From Halopseudomonas pachastrellae (lineage in GTDB: Bacteria > Pseudomonadota > Gammaproteobacteria > Pseudomonadales > Pseudomonadaceae): a stretch of DNA of 64,000 nucleotides. Both the position numbers and the translations under genes were made by a program. Of the stretch, positions 31,078-39,779 are shown piece after piece (the stretch's first letter is position 1; every line of letters starts with the position of its first letter). The stretch covers positions 124,001 through 188,000 of the forward strand of contig NZ_FOUD01000006.1 in NCBI RefSeq assembly GCF_900114765.1. The letters are read 5' to 3'. The notes under the pieces were generated by a model. That model saw only the letters and a program-made list of their open reading frames with translations, was not told where the DNA came from and made no database searches.

Positions 31078-31647
31078 ATGCAAAGGGAACAGGCAAAGCA
31101 GGAATTGGCCGGCTGGTTGTTGAAAGAGCTGGATGAACAGTCACGCCGTGAGCGCATCGCGTTCTGGTTTTTTTGTGGTTTCAGCGAGGCCGATCCACAG
31201 CTGGCGGCGTTGCCGCCCGCGTTGCGCATCGCGGTAATGCGCGGTGTGGAGCCGGACGATACCGCAGACCCCTGTCTGGACCCGCTGGTGCACGTCAGCC
31301 TGGTTGAGGATCTTTACGGGGTGACCAATACCTATCTGGTGCAGGCGCTGAACCAGCGCGGTATCGCGGTTGCGCAGATAGAGGGTAACCCCGAGCCGAT
31401 GTTCGCCTGCCCGTGCTGCGGTTACTTCAGCCTGAGCAGCAGCGCCAGCTACGAGATCTGTTCGGTCTGCTTCTGGGAAGACGATGGCGTGCGTGACGAG
31501 CACACTGTCAGCGGGCCCAACCAGGCGACCCTGGCAACGGCGCGTCAGAACCTCGCTGAATTTGGTGCCTGCGACCTGGCCTCCGTTGACCGGGTGGACA
31601 GGCAGGCACGCGAGCGTTACCGTGCTCCTGAGGCCCCTGTAGACTGA
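31078..31647 (+). CDS. Cysteine-rich CPCC-domain protein
   Basis: The 189-residue protein is of unknown function. Its C-terminal half carries FACPCCGYFSLSSSASYEIC and SVCFWEDDG, the arrangement of the CPCC family, a presumed metal-binding knuckle, followed by the family's SGPNQATLATARQNLAEFG. The N-terminal 100 residues are without recognised domain. The upstream GGAGGG lies 7 bases before ATG. It seems to be an independent unit in a run of short accessory genes. Confidence 0.75.
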   Translation: MQREQAKQELAGWLLKELDEQSRRERIAFWFFCGFSEADPQLAALPPALRIAVMRGVEPDDTADPCLDPLVHVSLVEDLYGVTNTYLVQALNQRGIAVAQIEGNPEPMFACPCCGYFSLSSSASYEICSVCFWEDDGVRDEHTVSGPNQATLATARQNLAEFGACDLASVDRVDRQARERYRAPEAPVD

Positions 31648-31738
31648 CCTCTGCCCGCAACGCCGTATGGCGAAGGTAAGCCATGAACGCACCCTGCCTG
31701 CCCACTCTGTGTCACGCCCTTGCGCTGACTCTGATGTC

Positions 31739-32167
31739 GTGAGCGAAAGCCCGCTGCGCCGTCTACTGCGCTCACCGCGCCGCGTTTATCTGCTGGAGGC
31801 GGTGGTGTGTTTTGGTCCTCTGGTGGTGCTGTTGGGGCTGGGGCTGGTGCAGTTGCCGCTGGTCTTTGCCGCCGGTGAGCCGCAAGCCTTTGCCTGGCTG
31901 TTTACGGCGCTGCTGGTTGGTGGTTTTTGTGGCCTGTGGGCGCTCACCAAGTTGCTGCTGATACTGACCCGTCCGCAGCGCCAGGAGGTGTCGCCAAAGG
32001 CTGTTGTGCTGATGCTGTTGGTCGGGCTGGTGTGTCTGCTTGGGTTTTTCTGGCGTTGGCAACTGACGCCGTCGGCGGCGTTCATGCTGGTCTTTCTGCC
32101 GATGGTGGGCAGTGCCCACTTTCTCTTTCTGGCGCGCGGCTATCTGACCGCCCGCGCCCCGTCTTGA
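31739..32167 (+). CDS. Small integral membrane protein, function unknown
   Basis: Not recognised. From the GTG at 31739 the product has 142 residues and four hydrophobic segments (about 18-42, 48-70, 84-103 and 112-130). An in-frame ATG at 31667 lacks a binding site. In a different frame, AAGG precedes an ATG at 31683 that opens a 19-codon frame whose TGA overlaps the GTG start (GTGA), so coupling through a short leader peptide is possible. The true start is uncertain. Confidence 0.55.
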   Translation: MSESPLRRLLRSPRRVYLLEAVVCFGPLVVLLGLGLVQLPLVFAAGEPQAFAWLFTALLVGGFCGLWALTKLLLILTRPQRQEVSPKAVVLMLLVGLVCLLGFFWRWQLTPSAAFMLVFLPMVGSAHFLFLARGYLTARAPS

Positions 32168-32218
32168 CAGGCGGTCGCCACTTCCGGTCGACTGCTGTCT
32201 CTCCTCCCCGTTGCGAGT

Positions 32219-32905
32219 ATGTCCATGAGCCAGCCCCGTTCCCCTAGTCTGCTGTCGATTAACGCCGCCCAGGCGCAAAACCTGGAGGTGGGGGTGCGCA
32301 CTGCGCGTACCGGTCACTTCAAGCAGCCTCTGGATGGCCCGGTGATGGTTGAGCAGGCTGGTGTGCCCGGCGACTTTATTGGTGACCTGAAGCATCACGG
32401 CGGCCCGGACCAGGCCATCTATCTTTTCAGCCAGGAGGACATCGACTGGTGGAGTGAGCAGCTGCAGCGCCCGTTGGCCGCCGGTTTCTTTGGCGAAAAC
32501 CTGACCCTGTCACACTGGTGGCCTGCCTTGCGCATTGGTGATCGGCTGCGCATTGGCGAACTGTTGCTGGAAATTACCGCACCGCGCATTCCCTGCTCCA
32601 CCTTGGCCGCGCGGGTAGGTGACAGCCGCTTTGCCAAGGCCTTTGTGCGAGCCGAGCGTTGTGGCGCCTACGCCCGCGTGCTGACCTCGGGCGAGGTCAG
32701 GGCGGGAGATGAGGTCACCGTGCTGGCCGGTGACGCGGTCTTTCCGACCATCAACGAGGTGTTCCGCTACTGTCACAGCAAGGGGGCGAACCCGACCTTT
32801 TTGCGCCAGCTGCTGGCCGCGCCCCTGGCCGAGAAGATGCGTGCCGAGATGCAGGCCAAGCTGAGCAAGACCGAGCAGCAGACCTCATCCTTGCCCGGCT
32901 TCTGA
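32219..32905 (+). CDS. MOSC-domain protein (YiiM-like)
   Basis: The 228-residue protein has the MOSC fold of molybdenum-cofactor sulfurase C-terminal domains: GDFIGDLKHHGGPDQAIYLF near residues 45-65, GENLTLS near 92, and the conserved Cys in ITAPRIPCSTLAARVGD near 125. The YiiM group is linked to reduction of N-hydroxylated compounds with a molybdenum cofactor. A second ATG two codons downstream (32225) is equally possible. It converges on the FadB-like gene with a 21-base overlap. Confidence 0.85.
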   Translation: MSMSQPRSPSLLSINAAQAQNLEVGVRTARTGHFKQPLDGPVMVEQAGVPGDFIGDLKHHGGPDQAIYLFSQEDIDWWSEQLQRPLAAGFFGENLTLSHWWPALRIGDRLRIGELLLEITAPRIPCSTLAARVGDSRFAKAFVRAERCGAYARVLTSGEVRAGDEVTVLAGDAVFPTINEVFRYCHSKGANPTFLRQLLAAPLAEKMRAEMQAKLSKTEQQTSSLPGF

Positions 32906-34963
32906 ATCCTCTGCCGGCGTCCAGCCCGGGTCTGGCGCAAAGCGCGGGCCCTGGCTTTGGCTGAGGTCCTGCAGGCGGATAATCAGCGCTGCATGTCCGC
33001 AGCTGCGCGCGTAGCGCAGTGGGCCGCCGCGAAACGCCGGGAAGTGGCCGGACAGAGTCATGGCGGCGTCGAGCATTTCATCGTCGGCCACGATACCCTG
33101 GCGACAGGCACGCACCGCGCTGTTGAGCAAGGCCAGCAGCATGCGGTCGCCTTCCTCGGCGGGCAGGCGTGGCTGCTTGCGCCCTGGTAGCGTCCAGCGC
33201 CCCGCCGGATTCGGGCGGATACGTTCACGACCCTGTTCCACCCAATTGCGCAGCAACGCTGGCGGCTCGATCGGTGGCGTGTCGCGCTCGCTGTGCAGTT
33301 GTTCGAACAGCTGCAGGCTGTCGGCCAGACCCCAGTCATCCAACAGCGCCAACGGGCCCTTATCGAAGCCAAAGTCCAGGGCCGCCTGGTCGATGGCGCT
33401 GGCCTCGTGACCTTCTTCCAGCAGCAGCAGGGCTTCGAGCAGCATGGGCGCCAGCACCCGGCGCAGCAGCAGACCGGGTTGGCTGCTTACCGCAACCGGC
33501 AGGCAGCCCAGCTGGCCGAGTAATTGCCGCGCGTGCTGTTGGCTGATGGTGCGCCCGGTGCTGTGGCTGGCCAGCTCTGCCAGCGCGCCGCGCTGTACCG
33601 GCCCGGCAAAGCGCACGCCGAGCATACGGCCGGCGTCGCCGAGTGCGCTGCGCAGTGGCTCCAGCGCATCGTGCAGACTGAGCAGCAGCGCCTGTGGCCG
33701 CATCTGTGGCTCTAGGCGAGCCAGCTTGGCACGGCGTTCCTCCAGATCGCCGGTCTGGGCGTCGATCAGCGCATCGGCCAGGGCGGCGCCATGGTGCTCC
33801 GGGTCAAAGATGAGGCGATCCAGCGCGGCCTGCAGGTCTTCACTGCCGGCCAGTTGACGGATGCACGGCGTCATCGCCTGCTGATCGCCAATGCTCACCT
33901 TGAGGCCGCGTTGCGCCGCGAGTGCGGCCAGCTCAACCCCTGCCGGACTGTTACCCAGCAGGTGCAGGTGATTGGCGCGCCGGCGCGGGTCCGGCGCGGC
34001 CTCTGCCTTCAGGCGCTGGCGCAGGAAGAACAGGTGAATCAGGTTGCCGGTGGTGCCGCTGGCTAGCAGGCGGGCAAAGGAGTAGATCTCGCGGTGCAGC
34101 ATCAGGTCCGGCTTGCCGCCGTGGCGGCGCCAGAGGTCGATGAGTGCGCTGGGCGCCGGGTAGTGCGCGGGGTCCACCAGCGCGTCGGCGCGGCGCTGCA
34201 AGCCAATGGCGGCCAGGCGTCGTACCCAGTCCAGCCGGTAGGGGCGAGCGCGCAGGTTGCGGCGCTGCAGTGTCAGGCGGCCGTTGACGGCGTCGTCAAT
34301 CAGCTTGGGCAGGGCATGTTCCGCTGCCACGCCGTCCAGCAGTCCGGCCTGTGCCGCCGCATCGGCTTTGAGTGGCTTGCCGCTGAGCATCATGCGCATG
34401 GCCAGCAGCGGGTCGACCAGATCCGGCAGGCGCGCGGTGGCGCCCAGCCCCGGATGCAGACCGACCAGTATCTCCGGCAGGCCCAGCCGGGCATCCGGTG
34501 CGGCCAGGCGCATGTCGCAGCACAGCGCGAGTTCCAGGCCGCCGCCAAGGGTGTCGCCGTGCACGACGGCCAGCGTCGGGCAGGGCAGATCAATCAGTTG
34601 CTGGGCCAGCAGGTGAGCGTCCACCAGCTGGCGCACCGCGTCGGCTTCGTTGTCGACAGCGGCAAAATCGTGCAGGTCGGCGCCCAGGCAAAAGCTGCTT
34701 GCCTTGGCCGAGCGCAGGACCAGCGCGCGCGGCATTTCCCGGCGCAGGCTGGCCAGCACGTCGCCCAGTTCACGCAGCGCAGCGCTGCCGAGCAGGTTGG
34801 CCGATTGCCCTTGCTGATCGAACAGCAGCCAGGCGACCTCGCTGTCGTCGCGACGCAGGCGCCAGTGCTGCCACGGGCCCTCGTTCGGCTGCTCGAGGTC
34901 TTGCTGGCGGAAGGGGCCGTAGCAGCGCTCGCGTTGCATCAGGTCGTTGAGCGCGTCCATCAT
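32885..34963 (-). CDS. FadB/FadJ-like fatty-acid oxidation protein with decayed dehydrogenase site
   Basis: The 692-residue protein has the order of a multifunctional beta-oxidation alpha subunit: enoyl-CoA hydratase (about 30-290) then 3-hydroxyacyl-CoA dehydrogenase (about 325-690). The hydratase keeps both catalytic acids, Glu144 in GGGLELAL and Glu164 in GLPEILVG. In the dehydrogenase half the catalytic His of HFFNP is replaced: GVRFAGPVQR has Arg451 there, the Asn is Gly, and the nucleotide loop reads GNSPAG instead of GxGxxG. NAD-dependent oxidation is therefore doubtful. GAGGAGG lies 7 bases before the ATG, which overlaps the stop of the thiolase-like gene by 4 bases. The true substrate is unknown. 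Confidence 0.8.
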   Translation of the reverse strand: MMDALNDLMQRERCYGPFRQQDLEQPNEGPWQHWRLRRDDSEVAWLLFDQQGQSANLLGSAALRELGDVLASLRREMPRALVLRSAKASSFCLGADLHDFAAVDNEADAVRQLVDAHLLAQQLIDLPCPTLAVVHGDTLGGGLELALCCDMRLAAPDARLGLPEILVGLHPGLGATARLPDLVDPLLAMRMMLSGKPLKADAAAQAGLLDGVAAEHALPKLIDDAVNGRLTLQRRNLRARPYRLDWVRRLAAIGLQRRADALVDPAHYPAPSALIDLWRRHGGKPDLMLHREIYSFARLLASGTTGNLIHLFFLRQRLKAEAAPDPRRRANHLHLLGNSPAGVELAALAAQRGLKVSIGDQQAMTPCIRQLAGSEDLQAALDRLIFDPEHHGAALADALIDAQTGDLEERRAKLARLEPQMRPQALLLSLHDALEPLRSALGDAGRMLGVRFAGPVQRGALAELASHSTGRTISQQHARQLLGQLGCLPVAVSSQPGLLLRRVLAPMLLEALLLLEEGHEASAIDQAALDFGFDKGPLALLDDWGLADSLQLFEQLHSERDTPPIEPPALLRNWVEQGRERIRPNPAGRWTLPGRKQPRLPAEEGDRMLLALLNSAVRACRQGIVADDEMLDAAMTLSGHFPAFRGGPLRYARSCGHAALIIRLQDLSQSQGPRFAPDPGWTPAEDSEAGQG

Positions 34964-36024
34964 GCCTGCACCTCCTCTGCACGGGTCAGCAGCCAGGCCT
35001 GGGCCTGATCGGTATCCTGTTGCTCGCACACCAGCGCCCGGCCCAGTGCATGGCGATGCAAGGTGTCGGCCTGTTGCAGCAGTTGTCGGCAGCCACCACT
35101 GACCGGCAGCGCGCCCAGCGCCAGAGAGCCGCCCAGCGGGTTGAGGCTGGTCGGGTCCAGACGGCCCATGGGCTGCTCCAGCTCCAGCTGGCGCTCGCAA
35201 AAGCGCGCGTCCTGCCAGGCGGCCAGATTGGCGAGCAGCGCCAGTGCGGGCGCGTCGGGTAACTCCCACAGATCAATGTCGTTCAGGCCTAGCCGCTCTT
35301 TCTGCAGCAGGCGGGTGCTGGCCAGCAGCGGCGCCAGGCTGGGGTAGTCTGCCGGCGCGCGGGCCAGGGCCTGGCTGCTGAGCTGGGCCAGCGGGCGTTG
35401 CTTGAGTTGTGCGCAGCCTTTGGCAGAGGCCAGCAGCAAGGCGCAGGCACCGCTGTCGGGAGTGGTCTGATCGCTGTTGTAGGCTTCGCCCTGGCGATCA
35501 AACAGGGCAATGCGGTAGGGGCTGAACAGGCCGCTTTGCTCGGCTTCGCTATGGCGCTGGCCGCAGGCCTGATCGTAGGCTTCGGCGTCTTCCTCTGCCA
35601 CCTCGAACAGGGCTGCCAGGCGCTTGGCTGATTCGCTGATGGCGCTCGAGCCATGCGCAGCTGCTGCGTCGCTGGCAATGACCAGCAGCAGATCGGCGTC
35701 GCCGCTGCGGATCTGCTGGCTGGCGCGGGCGACGGCATCGAGCCCCTGGGTGCATTGCTGCAGTGGCGTAACCGGGCTCAATTGCAGCCGCTGACGCACT
35801 TTATCTGCTGCCTGGCTGGCGTCAGTGGCCAGTACCACGCCGTCCAGTGCGCTGGCGGCCAGGCCGCAGCGCAGTAACAGGGCGTTGGCACTTTGCACCG
35901 CCAGATCCAGTGCGCTGAAGCCGGCGCGGGCTCGGCTGGCGCTGTTCAAGCCAGGCGTACGGGTACCTTCAAGCAGGTAGGCGCCGGGCGGCAGGGTGAC
36001 GCAAGGGCTGTTCTGGCTGTCCAT
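34960..36024 (-). CDS. Thiolase-like protein lacking catalytic His and Asn motifs
   Basis: The 354-residue protein is shorter than the usual 390-430 and follows the thiolase fold: LEGTRTPG near the start and the nucleophile region LQQCTQGLDAVARASQQI with Cys91. The NEAF motif is replaced by LPDAPA near residue 256, and the GHPxGxSG motif reads GALPVSGG near 304, so the catalytic His is lost. A late Cys (333) is present without the GGG loop. Either the enzyme is inactive, as in some partner subunits, or it has a new job. The ATG at 36024 is chosen; a GTG at 36051 is possible. It is translationally coupled to the FadB-like gene. Confidence 0.75.
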   Translation of the reverse strand: MDSQNSPCVTLPPGAYLLEGTRTPGLNSASRARAGFSALDLAVQSANALLLRCGLAASALDGVVLATDASQAADKVRQRLQLSPVTPLQQCTQGLDAVARASQQIRSGDADLLLVIASDAAAAHGSSAISESAKRLAALFEVAEEDAEAYDQACGQRHSEAEQSGLFSPYRIALFDRQGEAYNSDQTTPDSGACALLLASAKGCAQLKQRPLAQLSSQALARAPADYPSLAPLLASTRLLQKERLGLNDIDLWELPDAPALALLANLAAWQDARFCERQLELEQPMGRLDPTSLNPLGGSLALGALPVSGGCRQLLQQADTLHRHALGRALVCEQQDTDQAQAWLLTRAEEVQA

Positions 36025-36133
36025 GCAGGGCTCGCAAGATTGAAGTGGCACAGGTAAGCACCTGCGACAGGTGCTGCGCAGGCTATGACCGGTTTGCGGG
36101 CGGTCAGTTCAACAGTGTAGGAGGCAGTGCAGG

Positions 36134-36178
36134 CGCTTGCGAGCAAGCAATGCAATGGCGCCGGGCGGCGCCATTGCA
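36134..36178. repeat. Two adjacent hairpins downstream of the acetyltransferase gene
   Basis: GCTTGC-GA-GCAAGC (36134-36147) is followed by a 12-bp perfect stem, TGCAATGGCGCC (36151-36162) with GGCGCCATTGCA (36167-36178) and a GGGC loop. No T run follows on the minus strand. It may end the acetyltransferase transcript by another mechanism or protect its 3' end. Confidence 0.6.
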
Positions 36179-36189
36179 GGCGGGGGAGA

Positions 36190-37371
36190 TCAGTCGCGGG
36201 CCAGTGCCAGGGCGACACCCTGGCCGCCACCAATGCACAGGGTGGCCAGGCCTTTCTTGGCGTCACGGCGCAGCATCTCGTGCAGCAGGGTGACCAGCAC
36301 GCGGCAGCCGGAAGCGCCAATCGGGTGGCCCAGCGCGATGGCGCCGCCGTTGACGTTGACCTTCTCGGCATCCCATTTGAGCTCCTTGCCGACGGCCAGC
36401 GCTTGTGCGGCAAAGGCTTCGTTGGCCTCGATCAGGTCCAGGTCAGCGACCTGCCAGCCGGCCTTGCTCAGGCAGCGTTGGGTGGCGGAGACCGGGCCAA
36501 TACCCATGATCGCCGGATCAACCCCGGCATTAGCGTAGGAGGCGACGCGGGCCAGCACCGGCAGACCCAGTTCGGCGGCCTTGCTGGCGCTCATCATCAG
36601 CACCGCGGCGGCGCCGTCATTGAGGCTGGAGGCGTTGCCGGCGGTGACGCTGCCGTCTTTCTTGAAGGCCGGCTTGAGGCCGCCCAGGCTCTCGGCGGTG
36701 GTGCCTGCGCGCGGCTGTTCATCCTGGGTGATCAGCACGGCGTCGCCCTTGCGCTGGGGAATGCTCACCGGGGTGATTTCCTGATCAAAGACGCCTGCCT
36801 CACGGGCAGCAACCGCTTTCTGCTGGGAAGCCGCCGCGAAGGCGTCCTGCTCCTCGCGAGTGATGCCGTACTTGTCGACCAGGTTCTCGGCGGTGATGCC
36901 CATGTGGTAGTTGTTGAAGGCGTCCCACAGGCCGTCCTGAATCATGGTGTCGATCATCTGACCGTGGCCCATGCGCTGGCCGGTGCGGGAGGTGGGGATG
37001 ATGTGGGGCGACAGGCTCATGGATTCCTGACCGCCGGCGATCATGATCTCGGCATCGCCGCAGCGAATAGCCTGGGCAGCCAGATGCAGGGCTTTGAGGC
37101 CGGAGCCACAGACCTTGTTCAGGGTCAGTGCGGGGACGCTGTGCGGCAGGCCGGCGTGGATGGCAGCCTGACGGGCGGGGTTCTGGCCACAGCCGGCGGT
37201 GAGTACCTGGCCGAAGATAACCTCGTCGACCGACGCCGGGTCAATTTCGGTTTCGTCCAGCAAGCGGCGGATAACGGTCGCGCCCAATTCGTGGGCGGGC
37301 ACTTTGGCAAACTGGCCCCCGAAACTGCCGATGGCGGTACGGGTGGCGGCTACAATCACGACCTCTTGCAT
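36190..37371 (-). CDS. Acetyl-CoA C-acetyltransferase (thiolase)
   Basis: The 393-residue protein is a complete biosynthetic-type thiolase that condenses or cleaves acetoacetyl-CoA. The nucleophile is in [19 protein letters not shown] (Cys near 88), the [14 protein letters not shown] motif is intact, [18 protein letters not shown] holds the catalytic His near 349, and [12 protein letters not shown] holds the second Cys near 379. It contrasts with the decayed thiolase just downstream, with which it may share transcription (138-base gap with hairpins). atoB or phbA would be fitting names; I leave the symbol open. Confidence 0.93.
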   Translation of the reverse strand: MQEVVIVAATRTAIGSFGGQFAKVPAHELGATVIRRLLDETEIDPASVDEVIFGQVLTAGCGQNPARQAAIHAGLPHSVPALTLNKVCGSGLKALHLAAQAIRCGDAEIMIAGGQESMSLSPHIIPTSRTGQRMGHGQMIDTMIQDGLWDAFNNYHMGITAENLVDKYGITREEQDAFAAASQQKAVAAREAGVFDQEITPVSIPQRKGDAVLITQDEQPRAGTTAESLGGLKPAFKKDGSVTAGNASSLNDGAAAVLMMSASKAAELGLPVLARVASYANAGVDPAIMGIGPVSATQRCLSKAGWQVADLDLIEANEAFAAQALAVGKELKWDAEKVNVNGGAIALGHPIGASGCRVLVTLLHEMLRRDAKKGLATLCIGGGQGVALALARD

Positions 37372-37451
37372 GAACAGACTCCTCTACACAGGCACTATTT
37401 TTCGAGTGCACAAGCATAGAGGGGTGGTCTGGTCAGAACAAGCTGTCTCGA

Positions 37452-37481
37452 CACTGGTACAGCCGGGCGGCTGCACCAGTG
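37452..37481. terminator. Hairpin between acs and the acetyltransferase gene
   Basis: CACTGGTACAGCC (37452-37464) pairs with GGCTGCACCAGTG (37469-37481) with one mismatch and a GGGC loop. It lies just after the acs stop on the minus strand. A T run is lacking, so termination is plausible but not certain. Confidence 0.55.
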
Positions 37482-37488
37482 CCTGTTC

Positions 37489-39429
37489 TCAGGCGTGGGC
37501 GATGCGGTTGCTGATCAAATCCTGCACAACAGTCGGGTCGGCCAGGGTTGAGGTATCGCCCAGGCTATCGAGTTCGTTGCAGGCGATCTTGCGCAGGATG
37601 CGGCGCATGATTTTGCCCGAGCGGGTTTTCGGCAGGCTCGGAGCCCATTGCATGAACTCGGGGCGGGCAAAGGCGCCCACCTGGTCGGCGACAAAGGTTT
37701 TCAGTTCCTTGACCAGCTCCTCGCTCGGCTCGACACCGTTCATCGGCGTGACGTACACATAGATGCACTGGCCCTTGATGTCGTGCGGGCAGCCAACCAC
37801 GGCTGCCTCGGCAACGGCGTCGTGCAGTACCAGAGCGCTTTCTACTTCGGCGGTGCCGATACGGTGCCCGGAGACGTTGAGAACGTCGTCCACGCGACCG
37901 GTGATCCAGTAGAAGCCGTCTTCGTCACGGCGCGCACCGTCGCCGGTGAAGTAAACATCCTTGTAGGTGCTGAAGTAGGTGTCGACCAAGCGCTGGTGAT
38001 CGCCATAGACCGTACGGATCTGGCTGGGCCAGGAACGTTTGATGACCAGGTTGCCGCTGGTCGCGCCTTCCAGTTCGTTGCCTTCCGGATCGTACAGCGC
38101 TGGCTCCACACCAAAGAACGGACGGGTTGCCGAGCCGGGTTTCAGAGTGGTGCTGCCCGGCAGCGGGGTGATCATGGCGGCGCCGGTTTCGGTTTGCCAC
38201 CAGGTGTCGACAATCGGGCAGCGCTGTTCGCCGACCACGTGGTAGTACCACTCCCAGGCTTCCGGGTTGATCGGCTCGCCAACCGTGCCGAGCAGGCGCA
38301 GGCTGGCGCGTGAGGAGGACTTCACCGGCTCGTCACCCTTGGCCATCAGTGCGCGCAGGGCGGTGGGCGCGGTGTAGAAGATGTTGACCTGATGCTTGTC
38401 GATAACCTGCCAGCAACGCGAGGCGTCCGGGTAGGTCGGCACGCCCTCGAACAGCAGGGTGGTGGCGCGGTTACACAGCGGGCCGTAGACAATGTAGGAG
38501 TGGCCGGTGATCCAGCCCACATCAGCTGTACACCAGTAGACTTCGCCCGGCACGTAGTCGAAGACGTAGTAATGCGTCATGGCCGCCATCAGGAGGTAGC
38601 CGCCGGTGGTGTGCAGCACACCCTTGGGTTTGCCGGTGGAGCCTGAGGTGTAGAGGATGAACAGCGGGTCTTCGCTGTCCATCGGTTCGGGCGGGCAGTC
38701 GGCACTGACGTTGGCGGTGGCTTCGTCGTACCAGACGTCACGGCCTTCGGTCCAGGCAACGTCGGCGCCAGTGCGTTTGACGGTAATAACGGTGTGGACG
38801 TTGGGGCATTCTTGCAGGGCTTTCTCGACGTTGACCTTCAGCGGTACGCGCTTGCCGCCGCGCACGCTTTCGTCTGCGGTTATTACGGCCTGGCAGTCGG
38901 CATCCAGAATGCGATCGCGTACGGCGTCGGGCGAGAAGCCGCCAAACACCACAGAGTGCACCGCGCCGATGCGCGCGCAGGCCAGCATGGCGTAGGCCGC
39001 TTCGGGGATCATGGGCATGTACAGGCAAACCCGGTCGCCTTTCTTGACGCCGCGAGCCTTGAGCACGTTGGCCAGGCGGCAGACCTTGTCGTGCAGCTGC
39101 TTGTAGCTGATGCGCTGGGCGTCGCTCGGGTCGTCGCCTTCCCAGATGATGGCGATATCGTCGCCGTGCTCGGCCAGGTGGCGGTCGATACAGTTGACGC
39201 TGACGTTGAGTTTGCCGTCGATGAACCAGGCAGCCTGGCCTTTGCTCAGATCACTTTCGTGAACCTTGCTCCAGCGCTTGTCCCAGGTCAGGAAGCGTTC
39301 GGCCTGCTCGGCCCAGAACTGATCGGGCTGTTCAAGTGACTGCTTGTACATGCGCTGGTAGCCGGCGTCGTCCAGGTGCGTATGCGCACGGGCGGCGTCC
39401 GATACCTTGTGGTTTTCAATCTTGTACAT
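37489..39429 (-). CDS. acs: Acetyl-CoA synthetase
   Basis: Acs activates acetate to acetyl-CoA through acetyl-AMP. The 646-residue protein has the normal length, the AMP-binding motif [20 protein letters not shown] near residue 263, [16 protein letters not shown] near 412, [21 protein letters not shown] near 500, and the C-terminal acetylatable lysine motif [15 protein letters not shown] near 605. The leader holds an AAYAAYAA motif beside the ribosome binding site AGAGGGG, which marks Crc/Hfq control. In P. aeruginosa acsB is separated from panC by pgi and panD; here they are adjacent. Confidence 0.96.
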   Translation of the reverse strand: MYKIENHKVSDAARAHTHLDDAGYQRMYKQSLEQPDQFWAEQAERFLTWDKRWSKVHESDLSKGQAAWFIDGKLNVSVNCIDRHLAEHGDDIAIIWEGDDPSDAQRISYKQLHDKVCRLANVLKARGVKKGDRVCLYMPMIPEAAYAMLACARIGAVHSVVFGGFSPDAVRDRILDADCQAVITADESVRGGKRVPLKVNVEKALQECPNVHTVITVKRTGADVAWTEGRDVWYDEATANVSADCPPEPMDSEDPLFILYTSGSTGKPKGVLHTTGGYLLMAAMTHYYVFDYVPGEVYWCTADVGWITGHSYIVYGPLCNRATTLLFEGVPTYPDASRCWQVIDKHQVNIFYTAPTALRALMAKGDEPVKSSSRASLRLLGTVGEPINPEAWEWYYHVVGEQRCPIVDTWWQTETGAAMITPLPGSTTLKPGSATRPFFGVEPALYDPEGNELEGATSGNLVIKRSWPSQIRTVYGDHQRLVDTYFSTYKDVYFTGDGARRDEDGFYWITGRVDDVLNVSGHRIGTAEVESALVLHDAVAEAAVVGCPHDIKGQCIYVYVTPMNGVEPSEELVKELKTFVADQVGAFARPEFMQWAPSLPKTRSGKIMRRILRKIACNELDSLGDTSTLADPTVVQDLISNRIAHA

Positions 39430-39450
39430 GGGAATTCCCCTCTTGTTATT
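39430..39450 (-). promoter_or_regulatory. Catabolite-activity (CA) motif and ribosome binding site of acs
   Basis: On the minus strand AATAACAA (39450-39443) matches AAYAAYAA exactly and abuts the ribosome binding site AGAGGGG, 7 bases before ATG. In pseudomonads Hfq with Crc binds such motifs and blocks translation under catabolite repression. Binding here is inferred. Confidence 0.75.
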
Positions 39451-39632
39451 GAATCAGGCAGTCTCTTGTCAGCCGGCCCTGCGGGGTATCCGGTACTGCA
39501 GTAGAGAATCTGGACCGACGAAACCGCGCGGGGTTGGTCGGTCAGTTTAGGCTAATTAGCGTCGGCCATCAGAGGGGGGCAAGACAACCCTTCTTTGGTA
39601 TGAGAGGAGGGCGTCTTATTGGCGGGCGGATG

Positions 39633-39751
39633 GGGAAGCACAGATCAACTCCACACGCCCTCTGCGAGTGCTCAAGGGGCAGATACTGGCGCTATTGGCA
39701 AGCGACGCAACGCACGCCCCAGAGGGCATGCGGAATTAATCAGTGCTTCCC
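39633..39751. mobile_element. 119-bp element with 32-bp imperfect terminal inverted repeats
   Basis: Bases 39633-39664 and the reverse complement of 39720-39751 agree at 27 of 32 positions, starting GGGAAGCAC and ending GCCCTCTG. The 55-base centre encodes nothing. The size and inverted ends resemble a miniature inverted-repeat element or an IS remnant; I see no clear target duplication. As RNA it would form a long stem-loop, and as it begins 29 bases past the panC stop it could also stop panC transcription. The rest of the 350-base interval between acs and panC holds no gene. Confidence 0.6.
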
Positions 39752-39779
39752 ACGGCCCGCAGGAGAGAGGTTAAGCCGC

